From contig NZ_JAAGUY010000027.1 in the NCBI RefSeq assembly GCF_010868145.1, positions 1 to 64,000 on the forward strand: a DNA stretch of 64,000 bases, written 5' to 3'. Positions 8,512 through 17,101 of the stretch are shown here, one piece after another. Positions within the stretch are counted from its first letter, which is position 1. Each line of letters begins with the position of its first letter. The notes beneath the pieces are model-generated. The model worked only from the letters and a program-made list of their open reading frames with translations. It was not told the origin of the DNA and made no database searches. The position numbers and the translations under genes are program-made. Source of the DNA: Nocardia cyriacigeorgica. Lineage in GTDB: Bacteria; Actinomycetota; Actinomycetes; Mycobacteriales; Mycobacteriaceae.

Positions 8512-8540
8512 ACGCATCCCATCTGGCGAGCTATTCGTTG

Positions 8541-8557
8541 CCGGGTCAGACACCCGG
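8541..8557. terminator. Short hairpin between convergent genes
   Basis: CCGGGT and ACCCGG pair across a 5-base loop (8547-8551) in the 52-base gap between the convergent hypothetical and methyltransferase genes. It could end both transcripts. Confidence 0.5.
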
Positions 8558-8563
8558 TAATGA

Positions 8564-9385
8564 CTAAGACCTGCGGGCGGTGAGTAGCAGGTACTCCCAT
8601 TCCATCCGGCCGTTCGTATCGCGGAAGCGGTCGGCGACGTCGTCCAGCGCCTGGTCGAGGGCGGCCACACGATCGGGATCGTTCGCGAGGCTCTGATAGA
8701 CCGCGATGGTCGGGCCGTAATGCGACTTGAAGTATTCACGGAAAGTGGTCCGGTCCGAGAAGGCGTCGACCAGGACGGCCTGCCGGACAGCCACGACATC
8801 ACGCACCCGATCACCGAGGAGACCGCGAACGTGATCCTCGTTTCCCCACAGTGGCGGCGGTTGCGCGCCGGGCGGCGGAGGTGGGGCGTAGGGCTTCATG
8901 GTGGCGAACATCTGGCCGATGAAGCCTTCCGGCGTCCAGTTGATCAGGGCGATAGTGCCGCCCTGGCGGCAGACCCGGGTCAGTTCGTCGGCGGCGGCCT
9001 GGTGGTGCGGGGCGAACATGACACCGACTGCGGACACGACGGCATCGAACTCACCGTCGGCGAACGGCAACGCCTCCGCATCGGCCTCCCGCCACTCGAG
9101 CTCGGCGCCGCTGCGTGCGGCCAGGCGCTGCCCGGCGGCGAGCAGATCCGGAGTGAGGTCACTGGCGACGACCCGCGCACCGGCGAGCGCCGCCGGAATC
9201 GCCACATTCCCGGAACCGGCAGCGACGTCGAGTACCCGATCACCCGGCCCGACCCCGCTGGCCTGCACCAATGTCGGTCCCAGGTCGGAGATGATCTCCG
9301 TCGCGACCGCGGTGTAGTCGCCGAGGGCCCACATTTTGCGGTGCTTGGTCTTCAGCTCGCGGTCTGCGGTGATGTGCTCATTCAT
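8564..9385 (-). CDS. Class I SAM-dependent methyltransferase
   Basis: 273 residues. UbiE/COQ5-like Rossmann methyltransferase: motif I VLDVAAGSGNVAIPAALAGA, the acidic end of the next strand VVASDLTP, motif II EADAEALPFADGEFDAVVSAVGVMFAPHH and post-motif GGTIALINWTPEGFIGQ. A short Pro-rich stretch (APPPPPGAQPPP) separates the core from a helical C-terminus. The start at 9385 gives MNEHITADRELKTKH and is preceded by GGGAG six bases upstream; a longer frame has another ATG at 9418. The substrate is unknown. The convergent neighbour gives no clue. Confidence 0.82.
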   Translation of the reverse strand: MNEHITADRELKTKHRKMWALGDYTAVATEIISDLGPTLVQASGVGPGDRVLDVAAGSGNVAIPAALAGARVVASDLTPDLLAAGQRLAARSGAELEWREADAEALPFADGEFDAVVSAVGVMFAPHHQAAADELTRVCRQGGTIALINWTPEGFIGQMFATMKPYAPPPPPGAQPPPLWGNEDHVRGLLGDRVRDVVAVRQAVLVDAFSDRTTFREYFKSHYGPTIAVYQSLANDPDRVAALDQALDDVADRFRDTNGRMEWEYLLLTARRS

Positions 9386-9526
9386 GTCCTTCTCCCATCC
9401 GATGATGGTTTCCAGCATCTCGCTACCACCGCCGCAGTTCCAGACCCCGCCGGAAACCATCACCTGGTTATGGCCAGGCTCGATCCGTCGCGGTAGTCGA
9501 CGCGGGCGGTGATCAGGACTATGGCG

Positions 9527-10132
9527 TCAGGCCCTGTTGGTCGAAGAGGGATCGGCGATAGCCGCGAGGGCGGCGTCGATGACGTCGTCGAGGCGATGGG
9601 GATCGAGTTCTGCCCGTGCGGTCACGTGCAGGCCGGTCATCAAGGCGACGAGTAGCCGCGCCTGTGTTGCGCAGTCGATGTCGGCGCGGACCTCGCCGGA
9701 TCGCTGGGCCCGGCGCAGGGCCGTCTCGATGCCCTGTTCCAAGGCTTGCAGGCCCGAGTGGACCAGTTCACGAGCCTGCTCATCATTCGGCAGGAGCTCT
9801 ATCGCCGAGTTGCCGAGCATGCAGCCGCGACCGGGGGTGACGGCGGCGGCATCCAGCACAGCTTCCAGCAGGGCGCGGACGGCGTGAAGTGGTGAGCCCC
9901 CTGCGATGAGCTCGGCGGCGGCGCGCGAATCATCGACGTAGTCGCGGAGCGCACGCAGGAACAAGTCGTGCTTGCTGCCGAGGGCGCTGTGCAGGCTGCC
10001 AGGGAGTACGCCGAGCTCATCGGCCAGCTCGCGCATGGACGTCGCCGCGTAGCCGCGGCGCCAGAAGAGTTCTTTCGCCCCTCTGACGACTGCTTTTTCG
10101 TCGAAGCCGCGGGGACGACCGGTCCGTGTCAC
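9527..10132 (-). CDS. TetR family transcriptional regulator
   Basis: 201 residues. The N-terminal HTH is clear: VTRTGRPRGFDEKAVVRGAKELFWRRGYAATSMRELADELG then LPGSLHSALGSKHDLFLRAL. The C-terminal ligand domain is helical and contains PGRGCMLGNSAIEL, a pattern common in TetR proteins controlling reductases and electrophile responses. The GTG start at 10132 is chosen because TRTGRPRGFDE is the conserved beginning; a longer frame would need TTG. The gene is divergent from a RibD/DHFR-like reductase across a gap holding a long near-perfect inverted repeat, so it probably represses both. Confidence 0.88.
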   Translation of the reverse strand: MTRTGRPRGFDEKAVVRGAKELFWRRGYAATSMRELADELGVLPGSLHSALGSKHDLFLRALRDYVDDSRAAAELIAGGSPLHAVRALLEAVLDAAAVTPGRGCMLGNSAIELLPNDEQARELVHSGLQALEQGIETALRRAQRSGEVRADIDCATQARLLVALMTGLHVTARAELDPHRLDDVIDAALAAIADPSSTNRA

Positions 10133-10150
10133 ATGGTCGAGCCTACTACT

Positions 10151-10203
10151 TATTGACTGTGCGACCAAAAACTGCGAAGGTCTTTTTGGTCACCCAATCA
10201 ATA
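10151..10203. promoter_or_regulatory. Long inverted-repeat operator between tetR and the reductase gene
   Basis: Two 21-base arms (10151-10171 and 10183-10203) pair with three mismatches around an 11-base spacer. The inner nine bases GACCAAAAA/TTTTTGGTC are a perfect match. Each arm also contains TTG...CAA half-sites; TTGG-tcac-CCAA in the right arm (10187-10198) is itself palindromic. The position between two divergent starts suggests a double site for the TetR protein. Confidence 0.75.
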
Positions 10204-10247
10204 AATCCGCCGCGGGGCGATCTCGCGGCAAGTGAAGGAGCACACCG

Positions 10248-10805
10248 ATGCGGGACATCTTCTTGCACATCAACGTCTCGTTGGACGGCTACATCTGCGA
10301 TGCGGCGGGCGATATCGACTGGGCCTTCGCCGACGCGGAGTTCCAGCAGTACCTCGACGACCTACTCGGATCCATCGACGGAATGATCTTCGGCCGGGTC
10401 GCCTACGAACAGCTCGCCGCCTATTGGCCGACCGCCGGGGACGAGGCGACGGCCACGCAGCGGAAAATGATGCACGAGCTGCCCAAATTCGTGCTGTCGC
10501 GGACGTTGAAATCCACCGACTGGCACAACTCGCACCTGCTCGGCGCGGACCCGTTCGCGGCAATTCGTGAGCTCGCGCAGCAGCCGGGACGGCCCATCGC
10601 GTTGTTCGCCGGCGGGTCCGCCGCCACAGCCCTACTCGAAGCGGGTCTGCTCGATGAACTCCGACTCGTGCTCAACCCCGTCCTGCTCGGCGGAGGCACC
10701 CGTCTGTTCGATGGCAGTTACCCGAAGACGAACTGGTCGTCGACCGAGACTCGCCAATTCGCCGGAGGCGCCACACTACTCAGGTACGAGCGAGCGAACC
10801 GATGA
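10248..10805 (+). CDS. Dihydrofolate reductase-family / RibD C-terminal-like reductase
   Basis: 185 residues. Matches the RibD C-terminal/DHFR-like family: FLHINVSLDGYICDAAGDIDW at the N-terminus, IDGMIFGRVAYEQLAAYWP, LPKFVLSRTLKSTDWHNS, IALFAGGSAATALLEAGLLDELRLVLNPVLLGGGTRLFDG. The family binds NADPH; most single-domain members have no assigned substrate and are neither true dihydrofolate reductases nor riboflavin enzymes. AAGGAG lies 7 bases before the ATG. Its divergence from TetR across a strong palindrome suggests induction by a small molecule. Confidence 0.85.
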   Translation: MRDIFLHINVSLDGYICDAAGDIDWAFADAEFQQYLDDLLGSIDGMIFGRVAYEQLAAYWPTAGDEATATQRKMMHELPKFVLSRTLKSTDWHNSHLLGADPFAAIRELAQQPGRPIALFAGGSAATALLEAGLLDELRLVLNPVLLGGGTRLFDGSYPKTNWSSTETRQFAGGATLLRYERANR

Positions 10806-10872
10806 TCGGTGGGAGGTCCCGGCAGACCAGTCGGCCCACGTAGTCCTCTGCCCCGAATCCCCGGATTTCCGC

Positions 10873-11328
10873 TCACCTGGCGGCGATTCGGGGTTCGGTC
10901 CCGTTGGCCGAGCGGCGGGCGAGGCTGTGGATGAGCAGGCTGAACAGCAGGATCACCAGAATCGGGGCGGCTATCGGTGCCCACGCTTGGTGGTAAGGGA
11001 GGAGGGCCGCGGCTGCGGCGATGACGGTGAAAGCGACGGCGCCGGTCACCGAGGGGATCGTCGTCGGAACCACGCCTACCGGAGCGGTGACAGTGGCGGT
11101 GTTGAGCAGGTAGGCGGTAGCCACCAGACCTGTTGCGGCGGCGGCGAGTACACCGGAATCGGCCAAGGCGAGGACGCCGACGGCGAGCAGGACGGCGGCG
11201 ACGGCGGCGGGGCGGAACCACCAGCCCGCGGCGACAAGGGCCATGGCCGGCACACCCGCCCATGGCGTCATCAGAGTGATCGAGCCGATCAGCAGGACAC
11301 CGGAAAGGACGGCGAGGAAACGGATCAT
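10873..11328 (-). CDS. Small multi-pass membrane protein of the MoxR operon
   Basis: 151 residues with four or five hydrophobic segments (FLAVLSGVLLIGSITLM, AMALVAAGWWF, AVAAVLLAVGVLALA, TGAVAFTVIAAAAALL, PILVILLFSLLIHSLA). No family name recognised. The ATG overlaps the stop of the upstream DUF58 gene by 4 bases (ATGA), so it is translationally coupled and is the last gene of the MoxR operon. A longer frame would add 46 Arg/His/Pro-rich residues and is not credible. Confidence 0.78.
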   Translation of the reverse strand: MIRFLAVLSGVLLIGSITLMTPWAGVPAMALVAAGWWFRPAAVAAVLLAVGVLALADSGVLAAAATGLVATAYLLNTATVTAPVGVVPTTIPSVTGAVAFTVIAAAAALLPYHQAWAPIAAPILVILLFSLLIHSLARRSANGTEPRIAAR

Positions 11329-12599
11329 CGGCGCACCCGGACGGTTCGGCGGTGCTGGGGAAGCAGACGCATGATCTGGTCCAAACGGGTGTCTTCCGGC
11401 CACGACACGATGTCGACGCCGACCGTGCCCATATCGCGGTACATGGTGGCGCGCTCGAGCTGCCACATCCTGGCCAGCGTCGGATCGAGGCCCTCGGCGA
11501 ACGGGGTACCGCGCAGCACATCCACCACCACTACGACATGGCCGCGTTTGCGCAGGTCGATCAGGGCGAGCGCGAACTGGGTGTCGAGCAGGGTGGAGAA
11601 GGCGATGATGATCGCACCCAACGGAACCGCGGCGTGCGGGGCCAGGGTGCCGGTGGTGGGGATGTGTTCGTCGCCGACATCGAGGACGGTATCGACGATG
11701 CGGTAGAACTGCCGGCGCCCGATATCGGGGCGCAGCCAGCGCGGATCCTGGCCGAGGCAGACGACGGCGGTGCGGTCGCCGGCCTGCAACGTCGACTGCA
11801 CCACCTGCGCGGCGCCGCGTACCGACAGCTCCAGCGAATCGGTCGCCGGGCCCGGCGCCTGTAGCGAAGTATCGATCAGCACCACGACATCGGCGGACCG
11901 GTTCGTGAATCGCTCGGTGACATAGAGGCGGCCCCGGCGCGCGCTCACCGCCCAGTTCACGGTCCGCAACTGATCACCCGGCGCATAGGCGCGAATATCC
12001 GCGTACTCGACACCGGGGCCGTGCTTGCGGGTCAAGTGCACGCCGAGACGTTCGGGGAGTTCCGTGCGCGGCAACCGCATTCGCTGCGGATCGGTGATCG
12101 GATAGACGAACAGCTCCCCTGCGGGCCGACGCACCGTCGCCACGGCGAGACCGGCCGGACTCAATGCCGATACCCGCACACCTACCGGATAACGCCCCCA
12201 CCGCTTCGCCGATAACGCCAACCGCAACCCGGCCGGCGCCGCACCGGAATCGCTGGCCTCCTCGACGAGGGTCTCCAACCCCGGAGTCGGCTCCGGGGTG
12301 CACCGCAGCAGGGCATGACCTTCCTCGACGAACGCGGCGACCGTCAGCACCACGTCCTCGGTCTCGAAGCAGCGCTGCGTCGGGCCGCCATCGATCTGGA
12401 TGCGAGTACGCGACTGCTGCCACGGCGCGGTCGCGAGCACCCCGAGCAACGGCGCCGCGAACACTACGAGCTGCCAGCTGTTCGCCGCGATCGCCAGCAC
12501 CAGCGCGATCGCAGCGCATCCCGCCAGCATGTAAACCAATGGTGCTGGGCGCCACTGTAATTCAGCCTCGAGCGCGGTGCTCGAGTCGCGATGCCTCAT
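11325..12599 (-). CDS. DUF58 (vWA-like) protein partner of MoxR
   Basis: 424 residues. Two N-terminal membrane helices (VYMLAGCAAIALVLAIAA and QLVVFAAPLLGVLAT) precede a DUF58 domain. The family signature appears at ERLGVHLTRKHGPGVEYADIRAYAPGDQLRTVNWAVSARRGRLYVTERF, followed by a von Willebrand A-like region with DVVVLIDTS and GDRTAVVCLG. DUF58 proteins associate with MoxR AAA ATPases, which may act as chaperones in cofactor insertion or assembly at the membrane. The start at 12599 overlaps the MoxR stop by 4 bases, indicating tight coupling. Confidence 0.88.
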   Translation of the reverse strand: MRHRDSSTALEAELQWRPAPLVYMLAGCAAIALVLAIAANSWQLVVFAAPLLGVLATAPWQQSRTRIQIDGGPTQRCFETEDVVLTVAAFVEEGHALLRCTPEPTPGLETLVEEASDSGAAPAGLRLALSAKRWGRYPVGVRVSALSPAGLAVATVRRPAGELFVYPITDPQRMRLPRTELPERLGVHLTRKHGPGVEYADIRAYAPGDQLRTVNWAVSARRGRLYVTERFTNRSADVVVLIDTSLQAPGPATDSLELSVRGAAQVVQSTLQAGDRTAVVCLGQDPRWLRPDIGRRQFYRIVDTVLDVGDEHIPTTGTLAPHAAVPLGAIIIAFSTLLDTQFALALIDLRKRGHVVVVVDVLRGTPFAEGLDPTLARMWQLERATMYRDMGTVGVDIVSWPEDTRLDQIMRLLPQHRRTVRVRR

Positions 12600-13558
12600 G
12601 GCGTGGCAGCTCGCGGGACAGGCAGGCGACGCAGCAGTTCGGAGATCACATCCTCGCCCCGGATCCGGCGCACCCACATCTCCGGACGCAGCGTGATCCG
12701 GTGCGCCATGGCCGGAATCGCCAGCGCCTTCACGTCCTCGGGTATGACGTAGTCGCGGCCGAGCAGCAGCGCACGCGCCCGCGACATCTGCACCAGATCC
12801 AGTTCCGCGCGCGGACTCGCACCCACCTCCACCTGCGGATGCCCACGAGTGGCTGTCGCGAGCGCGACGACATAGCCAACCACATCGGGATGCACGGTGA
12901 CGAACTCGACCGAATGGCGCATCTCCATCAGCCCGTTCGCATCCACCACCTGGCCCACCTTGGGCTCGGTCGCGCCGCGTTCGAGCCTGCGCCGGATCAT
13001 CTGGGTTTCGTCCCGCTCGGACAGATAGCCCAACTGCAGTTTCATCGCGAATCGGTCCAGCTGCGCCTCCGGCAGCGGATAGGTGCCCTCGTACTCGATG
13101 GGGTTGTCGGTGGCGAGCACGATGAACGGCTGTGGCAGCGGGAAGGTTTCACCGTCGATGCTGACCTGCCCCTCGGCCATCGCTTCCAGCAGCGCGGCCT
13201 GAGTCTTCGGCGGGGTCCGGTTGATCTCGTCGGCCAGCAGCATATGGGTGAACACCGGGCCGCGACGGAAGGTGAAGCGTCCGGTGGACATGTCGTAGAT
13301 GGTCGACCCGAGCAGGTCCGCGGGCAGCAGATCCGGTGTGAACTGCACCCTGGCGAAGTCGAGACCGAGCGCGGCGGCGAACGATCTGGCGATGAGCGTC
13401 TTGCCGAGGCCGGGCAGGTCCTCGATCAGCACGTGCCCACCCGAGAGCACCGCGATCAAAATGAGCTGCAACTCGTCTCGTTTGCCGACCACGACACGGG
13501 ATAACTCCCGTAACACGGCCTCACTGCGTTGGACGGTCACGTCCAAAGGCATGGTCAT
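12596..13558 (-). CDS. MoxR family AAA+ ATPase
   Basis: 320 residues. Walker A GLGKT in HVLIEDLPGLGKTLIARSFA, Walker B LLADEINRTPPKTQAALLEAM, sensor 1 FIVLATDNPIEYEGTYPLPEAQLDRF and the C-terminal AAA lid with ASPRAELDLVQMSRARALLLGRDYVIPEDV. All the MoxR hallmarks are intact. It lies between the DUF4129 pair upstream and DUF58 downstream, the standard MoxR-DUF58 arrangement. Role by family: ATP-driven chaperone-like remodelling of membrane or secreted partners. Two in-frame ATGs lie close together at the start (13558 and 13552). Confidence 0.93.
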   Translation of the reverse strand: MTMPLDVTVQRSEAVLRELSRVVVGKRDELQLILIAVLSGGHVLIEDLPGLGKTLIARSFAAALGLDFARVQFTPDLLPADLLGSTIYDMSTGRFTFRRGPVFTHMLLADEINRTPPKTQAALLEAMAEGQVSIDGETFPLPQPFIVLATDNPIEYEGTYPLPEAQLDRFAMKLQLGYLSERDETQMIRRRLERGATEPKVGQVVDANGLMEMRHSVEFVTVHPDVVGYVVALATATRGHPQVEVGASPRAELDLVQMSRARALLLGRDYVIPEDVKALAIPAMAHRITLRPEMWVRRIRGEDVISELLRRLPVPRAATP

Positions 13559-13586
13559 TTGTCTACCCGCACTTGCTCAACCCGTT

Positions 13587-14084
13587 TCACATTCTCTGCA
13601 GGCGGCGCAGGATCTCGTCCAGCGCCTCCCGTCCCGGTGCGCGACCGACCTGATCGCGCAGTTCCGAGTTCGCCGGATCCACCCAACACCACAGTTCGGG
13701 ACCGAACTGGTGGATTCCGGCGGCCTCGATCGCCTTGCGGTTCTTGGCGACCCGCACTCCGGCCGACAATTCGAACTCCTTGGCCAACAGGGGACGTAGG
13801 TAGCGGTCCCAGTCCGCGCGGGTGCCGTCCGCGCGGTCGGCGAGCATCTGGGCCCTGGCATGCCAACGGTGCAACATTTCGGCGGGACCGTTCTCGATGT
13901 CGTCGGGCAGGTCGACCTCGCGCGGACCCGAACGCCCAAGCAGCGACCACACCAACCAGGCCAACGCGACGGCCACCGGAACACCGGCCGCGGCGAGCAT
14001 CGCCTCGCGGGCACGGCCGAGGGTGACCAGTTCGATCACGATCACGACAAGCACCGCGGCAATGACCATGCCGAGCCGCGTCAT
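13587..14084 (-). CDS. Membrane-anchored protein of the MoxR operon
   Basis: 165 residues. Two N-terminal membrane helices (MVIAAVLVVIVIELVTLG and VPVAVALAWLVWSLLG) are followed by a soluble helical domain (GPAEMLHRWHARAQMLADRAD, DWDRYLRPLLAKEFELSAG, FGPELWCWVDPAN). I do not recognise a named family. Related proteins sit between DUF4129 and MoxR genes in other Actinobacteria. The ATG overlaps the stop of the upstream DUF4129 gene by 4 bases. The gap to MoxR is 28 bases, so the operon continues. Confidence 0.72.
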   Translation of the reverse strand: MTRLGMVIAAVLVVIVIELVTLGRAREAMLAAAGVPVAVALAWLVWSLLGRSGPREVDLPDDIENGPAEMLHRWHARAQMLADRADGTRADWDRYLRPLLAKEFELSAGVRVAKNRKAIEAAGIHQFGPELWCWVDPANSELRDQVGRAPGREALDEILRRLQRM

Positions 14085-15073
14085 GAGCGCACCACCTCCC
14101 CCTGGAGATCGGCGAGCACGATGCGCAGCAACTGTTCGGCACGCATGCGCTGCCATTCGAGCATCGAATGCGGGCTGAACCTGGCCTCCTCGAACAGCGC
14201 GACCAACTCCCGTGCCGACGCATCGTGCAGGGCGCCGCGCTCGAACGCGCGGGCCAACACCTCCATCGGAGTGTCAGAAGCCAGCGGTGCGGCCGAGCGG
14301 GCCGCGGACAGGCCGCGTTCCATGGCGACATAGCAGGCGATGATCGCCGTACGTGGGTCCTGACCGGGCGCGCTCATCGCGGCCAGGCCCATTTCCGCGG
14401 CGCGGGCGAGGGAATCAGCGGCCGTTTCCACGGCGGGAGCAAGCGGTTCGGGTTCGGGTCCGGGCTTGCGGCGGGTGGTTATCGCGACCACCACCAGCCC
14501 GGCGATGGCCACGACGACGAGGGTGACGGCGGCGATGATGGCGAGGACCAGGGCCGTGCCCGCCAGTTCGGCGGGTTCGGTCGCGGTGGACGGATCCGCC
14601 GGTGGCGTTTCGCCGGAGTTTGTCGGTGTGGCGGTGGTGCCTGTCGGGGGTGCGACGGTGGATTCGGTCTCGGGCTGCAGGCCGACGAAGAAGATCGCCG
14701 AGGTGATCGCGAACAACAGCGCCACCGCCGCGATCATGGCGAGCACGATCAGCCCTGCCCGGCCCAGACGCCAGGGTTGGCGGTCGGTATCCGGATCGGG
14801 TTCGGGCATGGCGAGCGGCAGACGATGCTGGCTGGCGATGACGCCTGCGAGCAGGATGACGATCGAGACCGTCAGCAGGACCGGCATGAGCGCAACGGCG
14901 AGCGCGGACGGAGCCGAAGGACCGTCCTCGGATTCGGTGAGGCCGGGCAGATAGCCGCGCAACGCTATGACGGCGCAGACGAGCAGCGTGATCACGACGA
15001 TCACGCGCGATATCGGCGCTCGCGACCCGACCACTGCGTTACCCCATACCTGTGTACTGCCCAAAACAGCCAC
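14081..15073 (-). CDS. DUF4129 domain membrane protein, first gene of the MoxR operon
   Basis: 330 residues. Three clusters of hydrophobic helices (residues 22-40, 58-82, 105-130) and one near 175-200 are separated by a Pro/Thr-rich outside loop. The C-terminal DUF4129 domain (AIIACYVAMERGLSAARSAAPLASDTPMEVLARAFERGALHD, then ARELVALFEEARFSPHSM) is typical: a short helical domain often found in transglutaminase/MoxR operons. The start is a GTG with no obvious Shine-Dalgarno sequence, and a second GTG 39 bases in is possible. This is probably the promoter-proximal gene of a five-gene unit running down to 10873. Confidence 0.8.
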   Translation of the reverse strand: MAVLGSTQVWGNAVVGSRAPISRVIVVITLLVCAVIALRGYLPGLTESEDGPSAPSALAVALMPVLLTVSIVILLAGVIASQHRLPLAMPEPDPDTDRQPWRLGRAGLIVLAMIAAVALLFAITSAIFFVGLQPETESTVAPPTGTTATPTNSGETPPADPSTATEPAELAGTALVLAIIAAVTLVVVAIAGLVVVAITTRRKPGPEPEPLAPAVETAADSLARAAEMGLAAMSAPGQDPRTAIIACYVAMERGLSAARSAAPLASDTPMEVLARAFERGALHDASARELVALFEEARFSPHSMLEWQRMRAEQLLRIVLADLQGEVVRS

Positions 15074-15178
15074 ATAGTTACATGCCGAACGGTCCGCTCG
15101 GGAGGGAATCGATTACTTCGGAGTACGTCCGTTTTAAGCGCCTCGTCCCAGGTCGGAGTGGGGGCGCCGGTCATCGAC

Positions 15179-16297
15179 TCAGCTAACCGACAGCGACCGC
15201 CGCGTTTGTGACAACTCACCAAGCCTGCTCGCCGCCCTGGCGATATCGGGGACGCTGTGTGCACCGTCGACAAGATCGGCGACAGGGGCGTCCGCGTAGA
15301 CGGTGAGGGGCCGATCGGCGTCGTAGAGGACGTCGACCAGGTTCACCAGACGCATCGCCCAATCGGGTGGGACCTCACGCAGCAGCGGGACGCCGAGGAG
15401 GGTCCAGGTGTGGAAGCGCTCGGCCAGGTGGACGTAGTCGGCGGCGGAGGTCGGGGTGGCGCACAGGTCGGCGAAATCGACGGTGATGGCGTCGGCGTCG
15501 GCCGATCGGGCACGGATCGTCCGGTTACCCACCGCGACCTCGATCCGCGGATCCGAATCGGTCGTCTCGACGACCTCGCGCGCTCGCGCTCTGCCGCCCC
15601 AGTCGGCCGCTTCGGCCGAGGTTCGGTCCAACCTGTTCCCCCGCGAGCTCGGCGGCTCGGGCCGCGCGCCATTCGGTCCGGTCGAGCTCGCAGGACAACC
15701 GCCGAGCCAGTCGGAGACCGGGTCCGGGCCGACGATGTAGCGACCCGCCCGGAATCCGGTGGCGGCGCCGCCGGTGATGGTGCGGTAATCGAGCGGTCCG
15801 TCCAGGGTGAGCACGTCGAGTTCGGCGACGATGCGGTCGATGGTTGGGACGAAGTGGTCGTGGAACAGGGGGTTCGGGAGCAGTTCGGACGGTGCGTAGT
15901 TCGAGGTGACGACGAGCGTGAGATGGCGGGCGAACAGAGCGTCGAGCATGCGGGTGATGAGCATGGCGTCGCCGATGTCGTGCACGTGGAATTCGTCGAA
16001 GCACACCAGCCGGGCCTTGCCGAGCAGGGTGTCGATGGCGGTGTCGATAGAGCCGCTGGCATGCACCTCGGTATGCAGTGCCGCGAAGAAGGTGTGGAAG
16101 TGGAAGCGGCGCTCGAGATTCGAATCGACGGTGGCGAAGAAGCGGTCCATCACCATGGTCTTTCCGCGGCCGGGGCGTCCGTGCAGGTAGACCCCGCGAT
16201 GACGTTTCAGCGGGCGGCGGCGCCGATCCAGCAGACCGTCCAACCAGGTGGCCGCTCGTCGTTGATCGGCATCCAGCCGGATCGAATTCGCTTCCAT
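15179..16297 (-). CDS. zapE: ZapE/AFG1-like P-loop ATPase
   Basis: 372 residues. AFG1-family ATPase: RGVYLHGRPGRGKTMVMDRFF (Walker A), FHTFFAALHTEVH, ARLVCFDEFHVHDIGDAMLITRMLDALF (Walker B) and LTLVVTSNYAPSELLPNPLFHDHFVPTIDRI. In E. coli ZapE binds FtsZ; mitochondrial Lace1/Afg1 acts in protein quality control. Around residues 200-250 there is a low-complexity insertion rich in Arg/Pro/Ser that interrupts the usual domain. Start at 16297 follows GGGAGG; ATG 16309 is an alternative. A perfect 16-bp palindrome lies immediately upstream, and the next gene is a divergent TetR regulator, unusual for a housekeeping ATPase. Confidence 0.85.
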   Translation of the reverse strand: MEANSIRLDADQRRAATWLDGLLDRRRRPLKRHRGVYLHGRPGRGKTMVMDRFFATVDSNLERRFHFHTFFAALHTEVHASGSIDTAIDTLLGKARLVCFDEFHVHDIGDAMLITRMLDALFARHLTLVVTSNYAPSELLPNPLFHDHFVPTIDRIVAELDVLTLDGPLDYRTITGGAATGFRAGRYIVGPDPVSDWLGGCPASSTGPNGARPEPPSSRGNRLDRTSAEAADWGGRARAREVVETTDSDPRIEVAVGNRTIRARSADADAITVDFADLCATPTSAADYVHLAERFHTWTLLGVPLLREVPPDWAMRLVNLVDVLYDADRPLTVYADAPVADLVDGAHSVPDIARAASRLGELSQTRRSLSVS

Positions 16298-16312
16298 CAC
16301 GCCTCCCATTTC

Positions 16313-16328
16313 CTCTACATTTGTAGAG
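16313..16328. promoter_or_regulatory. Palindromic operator between zapE and tetR
   Basis: CTCTACA-TT-TGTAGAG, a perfect 16-bp palindrome, lies 15 bases upstream of the zapE start and about 115 bases upstream of the divergent tetR start. Binding there would overlap the zapE translation-initiation region or core promoter. The neighbouring TetR protein is the obvious candidate. Confidence 0.7.
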
Positions 16329-16442
16329 TAGCGGGTCGAGAAGCCCGGCAAGAGTTACCTTGACCACTGCACCCGCGACGGCCGCATGCGGTTCCAGCAC
16401 CGCACCTCGGAGACGGCACACAACGAAGACAGAAGGGCGACG

Positions 16443-17057
16443 ATGTCCAGCACAGATCGGCGCATGCTCATCGTCGACGCCGCAATCGAACTGGTCGCCG
16501 CCCAGGGCATTCGCGCGCTGACACACCGCGCCATCGATACCGCGATGGCGCTGGCCCCCGGTTCCACCTCGTATTACTTCCGCACGAAACGCGCGCTGCT
16601 CGAGGCGATGGTCACCCACATCACCGAAGTCACTCGCGCCGATTTCGCCACCACGTTCACCGAGCTCCCGCCGACGGACCGCCCGCGTGAAGTTGTGCTG
16701 AACGACATCGCCGAGGGTGTCGGCACCTGGCTGGACCGCATGCTGGCCCACCGCCGCGCCCATCTGGTGGTCCGCTACGCCCTCACCATCGAACTGAGCG
16801 CCGACCCCGAACTCCACAGCCGCCTCGTCGGCAGCCTCTTCTCCCAGCCCCGCGCCCGCGAACTGTTCGAGCACCTGGACGCCGAGGAACCCGACACAAC
16901 CGCCGCCGACTTCATCGCCGTCATCGAGGGCGCGACCTTCGACCGCCTCGCCGGAGCGCGGGCTGCCCTGCCGGCGGGCACACCCGCCAGTACCGCTCAG
17001 TTGACCGGCCTGCTCGCGGCCTACCTTCGCGGCGCGCTACCGGGCCGATCACCCTGA
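16443..17057 (+). CDS. TetR family transcriptional regulator
   Basis: 204 residues. HTH at the N-terminus: RRMLIVDAAIELVAAQGIRALTHRAIDTAMALAPGSTSYYFRTKRALLEAMVTHI. The helical ligand domain follows, with LAHRRAHLVVRYALTIELSADPELHSRL, a pattern seen in TetR proteins with a C-terminal TetR_C_31-like domain. The ATG at 16443 follows AAGGGCG. It is divergent from zapE with a perfect palindrome in the gap. The ligand is unknown. Confidence 0.87.
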   Translation: MSSTDRRMLIVDAAIELVAAQGIRALTHRAIDTAMALAPGSTSYYFRTKRALLEAMVTHITEVTRADFATTFTELPPTDRPREVVLNDIAEGVGTWLDRMLAHRRAHLVVRYALTIELSADPELHSRLVGSLFSQPRARELFEHLDAEEPDTTAADFIAVIEGATFDRLAGARAALPAGTPASTAQLTGLLAAYLRGALPGRSP

Positions 17058-17101
17058 CACTCCGGAATCCGGCCGATTGACACACCACGGGACGGCCGGG
17101 C

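Noticed and set aside
10132..10168. Longer TetR start at a TTG
   Set aside because: It would put the start inside the inverted repeat, and the conserved family N-terminus begins at the GTG 10132.
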